64,000 bases of DNA from Kurthia populi (GCF_042686175.1 NZ_JBHUOR010000044.1:42824-106823), one strand, 5' to 3'; shown: positions 52,086-61,709, counted from the stretch's first letter. Numbers and translations: made by a program. Notes: generated by a model from the letters alone, not told the origin.

Positions 52086-53432
52086 ATGCAAGCGAAAGAA
52101 TTTGAAAAAATCATTCAATCCCTTGAGCAAATGTGCTGTGAAGGTGCTTATGAACAAGCAAAAAAACAAGCATTTCATTATTATCAACTCGCTGTTAACG
52201 AAAAAAATAACTTTGTTGAGTTACACATGCTGCGCTACATGATGATGGCTAGTTCCAATTTAGGACAATATGAAATTTTATTGCACTTCTTTGAACGCTA
52301 CGAATACCTCTGTCATGAGCTAGATGATGAGCAAAGCAAATTATTTTTAAATTTATATTTAACGTTTATTTATAACTATCAAGGCTATTACGAACAATCA
52401 ATGTATGTACTAAAACGAGCATGTCGAATGGCCCTGAAAAAAAAGAACCAGCTCGCAATCGTCGAATCATTTAGTAACGCGTGTCATACAGCAACACTAT
52501 TAAAAGATTATTCCCATGCGATTCAATATGCACTCATTGGTATGGCCCATCTTAGCGATGATATCAAGCATCCTATTTTGGCGATGCGGATTGAAATGAA
52601 TTTAAGTGAAGCACTTATTTATGACGGACAACTTACGTTAGCACAGCGCTATATACAGCGTAATCGAACCATTATTGAAGAACCTTGCTATACGCCATTT
52701 GCGAGTGACCAAGCAACATACTATCGTCTAAAAGCGCTACTAGCACAACAAGACCAGCAGCTACTTGCAGCAAAGGTGTATTTAAAGCAAGCATTAGCGA
52801 TTTTATTACGTAACTCACATATGGCTGATTTGGCTCATACCGTCCATGCCAATCTACTATTGGCAAAAAAACGCTTAGATGACCCTTATACAAGTTCAAT
52901 GGATCATGTACTGACAACATTAACGATGAATACTTCTCAGCAGCGTATCGATGATATTACGACATTAAATATTCAACGTCATGCCCAGCGTGATAAGATG
53001 GCTACACAACTATTTGATGATGCCATGGGCTCATACCGTGCTAAAGGTGTATTTCAAATTGTCAATGATTGGTTAGCACAACACGATCATGTCGATTGTG
53101 CTGTGATGACCATTGATACGCTCGATGAGAAGGATGCACGCTTTCAACAACTGATACAGCAAATCCATCTACTCATGGCGAATCAGCATAGTATTGTCGG
53201 CTTTAATTACCAACAAATTTTACTGTTCTGGCGTAATCAGCCCTGTACACATATTACAGCTCAGCTTTTGCAAATTGAACAACTTATTCAGAGCAATGGC
53301 TTAGTCGCAACAATTGGTCAAAGCTCAAGTAATAATGATACGATTTATGCGAAAGAGCTGCATAACTTTGCCTATGCGCAGCTCTATTATATGCGTGAAT
53401 TAAATACACAAATTAATATGGAACAAAATTAA
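52086..53432 (+). CDS. TPR-repeat protein with possible degenerate GGDEF C-terminus
   Basis: A 448-residue cytoplasmic protein. Residues about 10-290 are helical pairs of TPR type (GQYEILLHFFERYEYLC, GYYEQSMYVLKRACRMA, KDYSHAIQYALIGMAHL). The last 120 residues resemble the trace of a GGDEF fold, with CAVMTIDTLDEKDARF, SIVGFNYQQILLFW, LVATIGQSS and FAYAQLYYMREL at the expected order, but without a GGDEF motif, so it would not make c-di-GMP. The start at 52086 follows GTAGGG; an ATG at 52062 overlapping the previous gene is possible. It ends against repeat copy 4. Function is unknown. Confidence 0.75.
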   Translation: MQAKEFEKIIQSLEQMCCEGAYEQAKKQAFHYYQLAVNEKNNFVELHMLRYMMMASSNLGQYEILLHFFERYEYLCHELDDEQSKLFLNLYLTFIYNYQGYYEQSMYVLKRACRMALKKKNQLAIVESFSNACHTATLLKDYSHAIQYALIGMAHLSDDIKHPILAMRIEMNLSEALIYDGQLTLAQRYIQRNRTIIEEPCYTPFASDQATYYRLKALLAQQDQQLLAAKVYLKQALAILLRNSHMADLAHTVHANLLLAKKRLDDPYTSSMDHVLTTLTMNTSQQRIDDITTLNIQRHAQRDKMATQLFDDAMGSYRAKGVFQIVNDWLAQHDHVDCAVMTIDTLDEKDARFQQLIQQIHLLMANQHSIVGFNYQQILLFWRNQPCTHITAQLLQIEQLIQSNGLVATIGQSSSNNDTIYAKELHNFAYAQLYYMRELNTQINMEQN

Positions 53433-53564
53433 AATGAGATTGGGATGTCATGTTCCTTTTTTAGCGTTCGCAACGAAAAACCGGAACCGCGCTTTTGCGC
53501 GATTCCGGTTTTTCTTATGATCATAGGAGAGATTGTTTTTAGACGTATCTCCTAGCCTCTTTTT
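53431..53564. repeat. Interspersed two-stem repeat, copy 4
   Basis: Shorter left arm than the other copies (a small deletion after GAGATTGGGATGT), with the inner hairpin ACCGGAACCGCGC / GCGCGATTCCGGT intact. It lies between convergent genes and touches both stop codons. Confidence 0.92.
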
Positions 53565-54108
53565 AGTTATTCTTTTCAACGAATTCAACAAAGTTTGTTG
53601 TCACCATGTCTAAAAAATTCACCGTGTTATCATCCGTTAAATTGCCTTGTTCATCAAATTTTGTATGCGCTGCACCAACAACCACTTGGTTTGCACCAGC
53701 TAAAAATGGGGAGTCAATACCAGGTGAGCGTAAGACATCATATAAATGTGCTTGTGCTTTTACAGTGCCTAATGCACCCATTGAAGCCCCCATTACTAAT
53801 GATGGCTTTCCGACCATTACACGATTAACACGTGATAGCCAGTCAATAGCATTTACCAAAACGCCTGGCATCGTACCATTATACTCAGGTGTGAACCAAA
53901 TCACTGCATCTGCTGCCGCTACTTTTTCTTTAAAGCTTTTTACTTCTTGAGGTGCATCATTTTCAATATCTTGATTATACAAAGGAATATTTTCCAATGT
54001 CAGTACTTCCATTTCAAATTTATGCTCAAATTGTTTTGCTACAAAATTTGCGAGTGCTTTATTTAATGAATCTTTACGAACTGAACCTACAATACCTACT
54101 ACTTTCAT
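53563..54108 (-). CDS. NADPH-dependent FMN reductase (azo/chromate reductase type)
   Basis: A 181-residue flavodoxin-like reductase. The phosphate-binding loop is GSVRKDSLNKALA and the flavin edge is FTPEYNGTMPGVLVNAIDWLSR, characteristic of the chromate/azo reductase group. Probable role: two-electron reduction of quinones or xenobiotics. GGAGGT precedes the ATG. It is monocistronic, ending at repeat copy 4, which probably ends its transcript. Confidence 0.9.
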   Translation of the reverse strand: MKVVGIVGSVRKDSLNKALANFVAKQFEHKFEMEVLTLENIPLYNQDIENDAPQEVKSFKEKVAAADAVIWFTPEYNGTMPGVLVNAIDWLSRVNRVMVGKPSLVMGASMGALGTVKAQAHLYDVLRSPGIDSPFLAGANQVVVGAAHTKFDEQGNLTDDNTVNFLDMVTTNFVEFVEKNN

Positions 54109-54203
54109 ACTTTACGACCTCCATTTTATCTCAATTTCAAGATGATTGTATCGCTTCATGTAATATTTTTCAATTATTTTGACTTATAAAAGTCAAAATA
54201 CCA

Positions 54204-54243
54204 TAAAAAAAGATACTTTCCTAAGTAGGAAAGCACCTTCTTT
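54204..54243 (-). terminator. Terminator of prfC
   Basis: GGTGCTTTCCT pairs with AGGAAAGTATC around a four-base loop, then seven T on the minus strand. Confidence 0.88.
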
Positions 54244-54246
54244 TAC

Positions 54247-55821
54247 TTATAGTAAGCTATATAGCTCAACTTCTGGATATTTATCTTCGAACCAACGCAT
54301 CGCGAATTGGTTTTCAAATAAGAATACTTTATTGCCAAAACGATCATTTACTAAAATTGATCGTGGACCAGTCATTGAATCTTTAATCACTTCTTCATTA
54401 CGAATCCAGCGCGCCATTTTTTGGCCGATATGTTCCATAATAACATCCACATTGTATTCATTTTTCATACGATTTTCAAATACTTCAAATTGTAATTGAC
54501 CAACCGCACCAAGAATGATGTCTTCTGTAAATAAAGTTTTGTAGTACTGAATTGCACCCTCTTGTACAAGCTGGTCAATCCCTTTATGGAAGTGTTTTTG
54601 TTTCATAACGTTTTTCGCACTTACGCGTACGAATAACTCTGGTGTGAATTGTGGTAGTTTTTCGAATTGGAATTTCTTTTTACCACCAACGATTGTATCA
54701 CCAATTTGGTAGTTCCCTGTATCATATAAACCGATAATATCCCCTGCTACGGCTTCATTTGCTGTTTCACGATCATCCGCTAAAAATGTTGTTGCTTGTG
54801 TTACTTTAAATGATTTACCTGTGCGGTTCATCGTAATATTCATACCGCGTGTAAACTTACCAGAAACGATACGTACAAAGGCAATACGGTCACGGTGAGC
54901 TGGATTCATATTTGCTTGAATTTTAAATACAAAACCTGAGAAGTCTTTATCTGTTGGCTCTACAATTGTTTCTTGTTCTGTTAAACGAGGTTGTGGCCCT
55001 GGCGCAAATTTTAAGTATGTTTCTAAAAATGTTTGCACACCAAAGTTTGTTAACGCAGAACCGAAGAATACAGGTGTTAATTGACCTTTTTCAATTGCTT
55101 CTTCAGAGAAGTCATTTCCTGCTTCGTCTAATAATAAAATGTCATCTAATGCTTGTGTATAATAAGATGTTTTTGTCATATCATTTTCAACATCAATTGT
55201 TCCTTCATCATTTAATGGAATAAAGCGGTCTTCTTCTTCCGTACGGAATTGTTCAATACGACGATTATAACGATCGTAAATTCCTAAGAATTCTTTACCC
55301 ATACCGATTGGCCAGTTCATTGGATATGCATTGATACCTAATACTTCTTCTAAGTCTTCAATTAGTTCCAATGGTTCTCTACCTTGACGGTCTAATTTGT
55401 TAATGAATGTGAAAATAGGAATACCACGCATACGACAGACTTGGAAAAGTTTTTTCGTTTGTGCTTCAATCCCTTTCGCAGCATCAATAACCATGACTGC
55501 ACTATCGACAGCCATTAACGTACGATACGTATCCTCAGAGAAGTCTTGGTGCCCTGGTGTATCTAAAATGTTAACGCGGCAACCATCGTAATCAAATTGC
55601 ATTACAGAAGATGTTACTGAGATACCACGTTGTTTTTCGATTTCCATCCAGTCAGATGTCGCAAATTTCCCTGTTTTTTTACCTTTTACAGTACCCGCAT
55701 CGCGAATTGCGCCACCGAAGTATAAAAGTTTTTCTGTAATTGTCGTTTTACCAGCATCGGGGTGAGAGATAATGGCAAAGGTACGACGTGAAAGAATATC
55801 TTGTTCTAAATTCGTAGTCAT
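54247..55821 (-). CDS. prfC: Peptide chain release factor 3
   Basis: A 524-residue translational GTPase that removes RF1/RF2 from ribosomes after termination. G1 is HPDAGKTT, the switch II region is DTPGHQDF, and G4 is NKLDR. The C-terminal half carries domain II and the RF3-specific domain III. AAAGGAG precedes the ATG. RF3 is patchy among Bacilli (absent from B. subtilis), so its presence is a useful taxonomic character. It is monocistronic with its own terminator. Confidence 0.95.
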   Translation of the reverse strand: MTTNLEQDILSRRTFAIISHPDAGKTTITEKLLYFGGAIRDAGTVKGKKTGKFATSDWMEIEKQRGISVTSSVMQFDYDGCRVNILDTPGHQDFSEDTYRTLMAVDSAVMVIDAAKGIEAQTKKLFQVCRMRGIPIFTFINKLDRQGREPLELIEDLEEVLGINAYPMNWPIGMGKEFLGIYDRYNRRIEQFRTEEEDRFIPLNDEGTIDVENDMTKTSYYTQALDDILLLDEAGNDFSEEAIEKGQLTPVFFGSALTNFGVQTFLETYLKFAPGPQPRLTEQETIVEPTDKDFSGFVFKIQANMNPAHRDRIAFVRIVSGKFTRGMNITMNRTGKSFKVTQATTFLADDRETANEAVAGDIIGLYDTGNYQIGDTIVGGKKKFQFEKLPQFTPELFVRVSAKNVMKQKHFHKGIDQLVQEGAIQYYKTLFTEDIILGAVGQLQFEVFENRMKNEYNVDVIMEHIGQKMARWIRNEEVIKDSMTGPRSILVNDRFGNKVFLFENQFAMRWFEDKYPEVELYSLL

Positions 55822-55972
55822 GTTGTTCTCCTTTATTTTAAATCAATATACGATTAATCATTCAATTTATAACTGCTACTTGTACACCTACATAAGATAT
55901 CACCTATTAGTTTAAATTCAAATGCTCGTGTTCTATTACTTAACTTATCAAGTATATCAAAAATGAAAGCAT

Positions 55973-56012
55973 GAAAAAAGAGGATGTGCTTCGAATACAC
56001 TATCCTCTTTCA
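55973..56012 (-). terminator. Terminator of glucosaminidase gene
   Basis: GAGGATaGTG pairs with GCACATCCTC, followed by six T on the minus strand. Confidence 0.87.
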
Positions 56013-56017
56013 TACAA

Positions 56018-57268
56018 TTACGCTTTTGTAACATTTAGTACTTGGCCAATTTTAATCGTTGATGATTTTAAACCGTTCCATTTTTTTAAATTCGTTACAG
56101 TCGTACCATACTTTTTCGCAATTTTTGTTAACGTGTCGCCTTTTACTACTTTGTATGTCATGTTTGCTTTTGCTGTTAATTTTAATTTTTGACCAATTTT
56201 AATCGTTGATGATTTTAAACCATTCCATTTTTTTAAATTTGTTACAGTCGTACCATACTTTTTCGCAATTTTTGTTAACGTATCGCCTTTTTTCACTGTA
56301 TGAATTGTCGCTTTTTTAGACGTTTCTGTCACATTAATTGATGTATCTTTACCTGCTGGTGTTACAGTCGTATTTGTCGATGACGTATCTTTTTCATCCA
56401 CTGTAGGTACTGTTTTTGAAACATATAAGGTTTGACCAACAAAAATCGTTGTCGTTTTTAATGAATTCCAGCTTGTTAGATTTTTCACTGTTGTACCATA
56501 TTTTTTCGCGATTTTCGTTAGCGTATCACCTTTTTTCACAACATAGGTTGTACCTTTTGAAATCGAATTCCCTGTTTGTGTCACGGTCGTATTTGAGCTA
56601 GTAGAACCTGTTGTTAATGGTGCATCGAATTGTGTTAAATCATAGCGTGCGATTAAGTCGTTTAATTTTGTGTTGTAACGAGTATCTGTTGCATATGTAC
56701 CTGTTAAGGCTTTCGTTGCGTCTTTATATGTTTTTGCGCTTTCACGCCACGCTTTACTATAATATTTTGCGTTCCAGCTAACACCGTAACGTAATTTTTT
56801 TGCATTATCTTCTAATGATTCTTTGTAAGAAGGATATTTACGGAATTTTGCTGTGATTGTATAGTACTGCCCTTTACCGTTATCTTCTAATGTTTTCATG
56901 TTCACATATTGCCCGTTATAGTCACCTTTAATGCCGAATAAGTTATAATTTGGTGCTGAAGCTAGCGCGCTTCGACCATAACTACTTTCTAAAATCGCCT
57001 GTGCCATCATAACCGAGCCATAAATGCCATATTGTTGAGAAAGCATCACAACATCTGGTGAAACTTGATCAATAAAACTTTCGACAGTGGCTGTTGCACT
57101 TTTCGCTTTTGCTAAAACTTTTGTGTTTTCCTCAGCTGTATTTGCCGTTAAGTTGCTTACTGTTGATTCTTTTTGCACAGCTGTTGTTGCTTGAGCAGTT
57201 GAAGCAAGTGTTGCGGTAGTCACAACGGTTGCCATTGCTGCTGCAAGCCATTTGCCTTTTTGATTCAT
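56018..57268 (-). CDS. Secreted N-acetylglucosaminidase with three LysM domains
   Basis: A 416-residue cell-wall hydrolase. The signal peptide (about 1-27) ends at TAQA. A glucosaminidase domain (about 58-210) contains the catalytic Glu in AQAILESSYGRSALAS and the substrate strip NLFGIKGDYNG. Three LysM domains follow (about 238-281, 319-362 and 372-415), each with YVVKKGDTLTKIAKKYGTTV-type starts, joined by Ser/Thr-rich linkers; they bind peptidoglycan. The last two LysM units are almost identical at DNA level, pointing to a recent duplication. AAGGGAA precedes the ATG. Probable role: septum cleavage or wall turnover. Confidence 0.92.
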   Translation of the reverse strand: MNQKGKWLAAAMATVVTTATLASTAQATTAVQKESTVSNLTANTAEENTKVLAKAKSATATVESFIDQVSPDVVMLSQQYGIYGSVMMAQAILESSYGRSALASAPNYNLFGIKGDYNGQYVNMKTLEDNGKGQYYTITAKFRKYPSYKESLEDNAKKLRYGVSWNAKYYSKAWRESAKTYKDATKALTGTYATDTRYNTKLNDLIARYDLTQFDAPLTTGSTSSNTTVTQTGNSISKGTTYVVKKGDTLTKIAKKYGTTVKNLTSWNSLKTTTIFVGQTLYVSKTVPTVDEKDTSSTNTTVTPAGKDTSINVTETSKKATIHTVKKGDTLTKIAKKYGTTVTNLKKWNGLKSSTIKIGQKLKLTAKANMTYKVVKGDTLTKIAKKYGTTVTNLKKWNGLKSSTIKIGQVLNVTKA

Positions 57269-57411
57269 GTAACTATTCCCTTCTCTATAACCTTTTTCTG
57301 TTACTATTAGATAACATTAGAATACCATTAATGTTTCAAATTGGGTAGGACACTAAAAAAATGACATAAACATCACATAATTGTAATGTTTATGTCATTT
57401 TTCGACAATAA

Positions 57412-58884
57412 TTATTTAGCGTATTTTTTTGCCGCTTCATCTAATGCGATTTGGGCATCGCTATGCGGATATTTTGTGTTTTCAATGATTTGATAATCTT
57501 CATGGCCTTTACCTGCAAAGAGGATTAAATCCCCAGGTTCAGACATTTGTACAGCATGACGCACCGCTTCTTCACGGTCCCCGATACATGCATAATTTTT
57601 ATGTTCCATCCCTTTTTCAAGGTCGCCCATAATTGAATCATACGCTTCGTAACGTGGATCATCTGTTGTTAATATAACATATTCAGCTTTTGACGCTTTA
57701 CGTGCCATGTCTGGACGTTTCGATTTATCACGGTTACCACCTGTACCAATCACAAAAATCATCTTGTTCTTTTTGTATGGCATTGCGGCATCGATTGCTT
57801 TCTCAATTGCGTCTGGTGTATGTGCATAGTCAACAAAAATATCGATTGGTAAATCACCTGTTGGTACACGTTCCATACGACCTTTAATCGCTGTTAAGCT
57901 TTCTAATTGCTCGATAACATCATCGATTGGATAGCCTTTTGCGTAAAGTGCTGCAACGGCTGCAAGTGCATTGTAGACGTTAAATTCACCTAATAATTTT
58001 AATTCCACATGACGTTCGCCTTCAGGAGTTAACATCGTGAATTCTGTATGTTCATTATGATACGTAATATCCACGCCACGGAAGTCTGCTGTCTCATCGT
58101 GAAGTGCATAGCGCCAAATCGGGAATGGTGTTAGCGTTTCGTATTTTTCGCTCCAAGCATCGTCTGAGTTTAACACGACATGTTTATCTTTTGTTAAATC
58201 TTGGCCAAGTTGTGAGAATAACATGCCTTTTGCATTCCCGTAGTTTTCCATTGTTCCATGGAAATCTAAATGGTCCTGTGTGAGGTTTGTAAAAATCGCG
58301 ACATCAAAGTCAATACCTGCTACACGTCCTAATACAAGACCGTGTGAGGAGACTTCCATAATCATCGCACGACAATGCTCTGATTTTGCACGGAAAATCA
58401 TTTGTTGGGTAGAAAGTGCATCACTTGTTGTATTTGAAGATTGATATAATGTGCCATTAATATCAAAACCAATTGTTCCTTTTAATGCTGATTTAATCCC
58501 TAATCCAAGAAGCATTTTTTCAATCATATTTGATACAGTTGTTTTACCATTGGTACCTGTGACACCAATCATTGTTAAATCTTGTGATGGGTAGTCAAAG
58601 AATTTCGCCGCTAAAATACCTAGCGTACGGTCTGTGCTGCGGACGATAACTTGCGCCACATCACCTGTTAAATCTAGTTCGCGCTCGGTAACAACGACTG
58701 TTGCGCCGCTATCAACAGCTTGTTGTGCATAATCATGCCCATCTACTGTATAGCCCTTAATACAAATAAAAATTGTTTTTTCTTCTACTGTACGTGAATC
58801 AATCGCCATATTACGCACTTCTTCTGGAAGTGTACCGACGATACGTTTTTGCGCTAAGCGATGTAATAGTTCTGTAGTTTGCAT
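57412..58884 (-). CDS. murE: UDP-MurNAc-tripeptide synthetase MurE
   Basis: A 490-residue Mur ligase adding the third residue of the peptidoglycan stem. The ATP loop is GVTGTNGKTTV (about 108-118), the central motif is EVSSHGL, and the C-terminal substrate motif is DDPRYEA, close to but not identical with the DNPR motif of meso-DAP ligases. Whether it adds DAP or lysine is open: members of this family of organisms often have Lys in vegetative wall and DAP in spore cortex. GAGGAGG lies 9 bases before the ATG. It starts 4 bases after the M42 peptidase gene, not in a dcw cluster. Confidence 0.92.
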   Translation of the reverse strand: MQTTELLHRLAQKRIVGTLPEEVRNMAIDSRTVEEKTIFICIKGYTVDGHDYAQQAVDSGATVVVTERELDLTGDVAQVIVRSTDRTLGILAAKFFDYPSQDLTMIGVTGTNGKTTVSNMIEKMLLGLGIKSALKGTIGFDINGTLYQSSNTTSDALSTQQMIFRAKSEHCRAMIMEVSSHGLVLGRVAGIDFDVAIFTNLTQDHLDFHGTMENYGNAKGMLFSQLGQDLTKDKHVVLNSDDAWSEKYETLTPFPIWRYALHDETADFRGVDITYHNEHTEFTMLTPEGERHVELKLLGEFNVYNALAAVAALYAKGYPIDDVIEQLESLTAIKGRMERVPTGDLPIDIFVDYAHTPDAIEKAIDAAMPYKKNKMIFVIGTGGNRDKSKRPDMARKASKAEYVILTTDDPRYEAYDSIMGDLEKGMEHKNYACIGDREEAVRHAVQMSEPGDLILFAGKGHEDYQIIENTKYPHSDAQIALDEAAKKYAK

Positions 58885-58888
58885 AAAA

Positions 58889-59947
58889 TTAGTCCTCCTC
58901 ATCGATCATTGGAGAAGTAACATAAGCGTATAATAAAGCAGCTGTATGGCGTAAAGAGTCTACATGTGTACGTTCAAAAGCATGTGATGATTCAATGCCT
59001 GCACCGAATAATGCATGGCGCACATCAAAGCCTGCGCGAATTGCTGCCGATGCATCCGAACCATAATGTGGATAAATATCGAGCTTATACTCGATATTAT
59101 TGGCATTAGCAAGAGCTACTAACTGACGAGTCAATTCATAATGGTAAGGACCACTAGAATCTTTCGCACAAATTGAAACCGTATATTCATCAGATTGTTG
59201 GCCATCGCCAATTGCACCCATATCGACTGCAATATACTCTACGGTTTGCTCTGGTACGCTTGCATTTCCCCCGTAACCGATTTCTTCGTTATTTGAAATA
59301 TAAAAATGAGTTGTATAAGGGAGTTCAATTGACTCGTTTTTAATCAATTTTAATAATTGAATAAGAAGTGTTGTACTCGCTTTGTCATCTAAATGGCGAG
59401 ATTTAACAAAGCCTGATTCCGTAAACTCAAAACGGTTATCAAATGAAATAAAGTCGCCTACTTCAATACCTAATGCACGCGTATCTTCTGCTGATGTTGT
59501 CTTCGCATCAACACGCACTTCAATATGCTTTTCGTCGCGTGGTAGCGTGCCCATTTCACTGTAAACATGGACAGATGTTTCGTGCATTAATATAGTACCA
59601 CGAATTGCTTCACCTCGTGCGGTATGAATTGTACAATATTCACCTTCTACCGCATTCCAGCGGAAACCACCTACCATTGATAATGCAAGGCGACCAGAAG
59701 ATTTTACTTCCTTCACCATGGCACCTAATGTATCAGTGTGCGCTGTTAATAAACGATGACGGTCATCGTTTTTCCCTTTAACAGTCGCAATAAGCGCACC
59801 TTTATTTGTTTGTACATATGATACACCAATGTCATCTAGCATACTCGCCATCAATTTCATGATTTTGGTCGTATAACCCGATGGACTTGGCGTATTTGTT
59901 AACGTTTCTAATAGTTGAATGGTTTCTTTTTCATTAAAAATTTGCAC
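58889..59947 (-). CDS. M42-family metallopeptidase
   Basis: A 352-residue glutamyl-aminopeptidase/endoglucanase-type enzyme with the two-metal site: TAHTDTLGAM, the bridging Asp in LDDKAST, the Glu pair in SNNEEIGYGG, and later DMGAIG and ESSHAFERTH. It forms tetrahedral aminopeptidase cages in this family. The start is GTG at 59947, with AAAGGAG 10 bases upstream. It lies immediately upstream of murE with a 4-base gap, so both come from one transcript; the functional link is not obvious. Confidence 0.9.
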   Translation of the reverse strand: MQIFNEKETIQLLETLTNTPSPSGYTTKIMKLMASMLDDIGVSYVQTNKGALIATVKGKNDDRHRLLTAHTDTLGAMVKEVKSSGRLALSMVGGFRWNAVEGEYCTIHTARGEAIRGTILMHETSVHVYSEMGTLPRDEKHIEVRVDAKTTSAEDTRALGIEVGDFISFDNRFEFTESGFVKSRHLDDKASTTLLIQLLKLIKNESIELPYTTHFYISNNEEIGYGGNASVPEQTVEYIAVDMGAIGDGQQSDEYTVSICAKDSSGPYHYELTRQLVALANANNIEYKLDIYPHYGSDASAAIRAGFDVRHALFGAGIESSHAFERTHVDSLRHTAALLYAYVTSPMIDEED

Positions 59948-60078
59948 AGTAGAAAATCTCCTTTATTTTTAAATAGTAGAAAGGCGTAAATATATTCTTC
60001 CATCATATCAAAATATGCCTTTTTCCGACAGAGAGAAATCATGGTATGATAGTATCATCAAGTATTCGAGGTGTCTTT

Positions 60079-61668
60079 ATGAAGAACTCTACTAGTTTAC
60101 GTAGAAGAAATCAATTCTTGCTATTTCTTTATACACTTGGCATGTTTTTATTTACATTTCTATGTATGATTCGTGGACTAGATTATCCACTTGCCGCTCC
60201 AATTATTTTTGTTATAATCGGCGGTATTTTTTCGATTATTTTTGCAACAAAAAAATTAAGCGAGCCTTTAAATGCTGCCCTTATCATTCTTTTATTAAAT
60301 ATAACGGGTGTCGTGACACTAATTAATACCGATAATCCTTTTTACGTTTTATTCCTAATTTTTGACTTATTGCTTATTTCGCTTTATTTTTCATTCATAC
60401 TCAACGTTGTCATGCTCATTGTGACATTTCTTGAAACTGGTTTGTTAACGTATTGGTTATTTCCAGAGCTATGGCGCGCCTTATCTAGCGAGCAACTCTT
60501 TTGGCTCCTCATCTCAATTTTATTTCTTATTACGTTTAGCCTCGTTCAAGCACTGTATTTACACGCATCAAATCGATCAATCGAACGAAAAAATGATTCA
60601 ATGGAAAAAGAGTTTGAATCAAAAGAAGGCTATTTGAAGTTGTTTTTTGAGAATGCAAAAGACAGCATTGCTGTTTTTGATTTAGATAATAAAGTCATTG
60701 CCGCCAATCCCGCTTTTGTAAAGCTCTATGGCTGGTCCTTAGAAGAAAGCATCGGTCAACAAATTCCGATGGTTCCGCCAGATTATTATGAAGCTTCGAA
60801 AAAACGTATTACGAATATGGTCGCTGGTGAAAGCTTTGACTTACTCCAAACAAAAGATATGAAAAAAGATGGCACTATCTTTGATGCTGAAGTAACATTG
60901 TCACCTATTTTCGATGCAAATGGTCAAGTTATTGCGACGTCCGTTATTACACGTGATGTTTCGTATCGTAAGGAAGCGGAGGAATTACGTGTGCAGTCTG
61001 AAAAATTAAAAGTGGCGGGTGAAATCGCAGCGGGTGTTGCGCATGAAGTGAAAAACCCACTATCTGTTATTTCAGGCTTTGTTCAAATGATGAATGAAGA
61101 TGTCAATTCGCCCTATACTTACTATACGAAATTAATTAAATCTGAGATTGACCGTATTAATTTAATTATTAGCGAATTCTTAGTGCTATCTAAACCACAT
61201 GCCCAAGATGCAAAAGATTTTAATATTGAGCATATACTACAAGATATGCTTGCGCTCTTTAAACTTGAAATGGATGTTAAAAACATTACAATTCATGAGG
61301 TTTGGGATGCACCAAATGCTATTATCAAAGGGGATGCTAACCAAATTAAACAGGTGTTTATTAATATTTTCAAAAATGCGATTGAAGCCATTGAAGCAGA
61401 AGGTCATATCGATTTTGCGATGACAACCACTACTACGCACGTCGTTGTAAAAATTTCAGACAACGGCATTGGTATGAAAAAAGACGTTGTTGATAACATT
61501 TTCCAACCATTCTATACAACGAAAGAAAAAGGAACAGGTCTTGGCATGATGATTACTGAAAAAATCATTCATGAGCATAAAGGAGATATTAAAATTAAAA
61601 GCACATATGGTGTAGGTACGGAATTTACAATTCTATTACCACTCAGCACAATTTTTTATAACAATTAA
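60079..61668 (+). CDS. Membrane-bound PAS sensor histidine kinase (sporulation-kinase-like)
   Basis: A 529-residue kinase. Six hydrophobic helices fill residues about 15-180. A PAS domain follows (about 205-320, DSIAVFDLDNKVIAANPAFVKLYG). The HisKA domain has the phosphorylated His at 322 in GVAHEVKNPLSVISG. The ATPase domain has the N box, DNGIGMKK and GTGLGMMI. No response regulator is adjacent, as for orphan phosphorelay kinases such as KinB, and the HEVKNPL H-box is of their type; feeding Spo0F is an inference. ATG 60079 has GAGGTG 5 bases upstream; 11 codons of the frame precede it. Confidence 0.9.
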   Translation: MKNSTSLRRRNQFLLFLYTLGMFLFTFLCMIRGLDYPLAAPIIFVIIGGIFSIIFATKKLSEPLNAALIILLLNITGVVTLINTDNPFYVLFLIFDLLLISLYFSFILNVVMLIVTFLETGLLTYWLFPELWRALSSEQLFWLLISILFLITFSLVQALYLHASNRSIERKNDSMEKEFESKEGYLKLFFENAKDSIAVFDLDNKVIAANPAFVKLYGWSLEESIGQQIPMVPPDYYEASKKRITNMVAGESFDLLQTKDMKKDGTIFDAEVTLSPIFDANGQVIATSVITRDVSYRKEAEELRVQSEKLKVAGEIAAGVAHEVKNPLSVISGFVQMMNEDVNSPYTYYTKLIKSEIDRINLIISEFLVLSKPHAQDAKDFNIEHILQDMLALFKLEMDVKNITIHEVWDAPNAIIKGDANQIKQVFINIFKNAIEAIEAEGHIDFAMTTTTTHVVVKISDNGIGMKKDVVDNIFQPFYTTKEKGTGLGMMITEKIIHEHKGDIKIKSTYGVGTEFTILLPLSTIFYNN

Positions 61669-61707
61669 AAAAACACTTCCAGGTAGTATTCTCTGGAAGT
61701 GTTTTTT
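61669..61707. terminator. Bidirectional terminator between kinase and ALDH genes
   Basis: AAAAACACTTCCAG pairs with CTGGAAGTGTTTTT around a 10-base loop between convergent genes. Confidence 0.92.
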
Positions 61708-61709
61708 AG

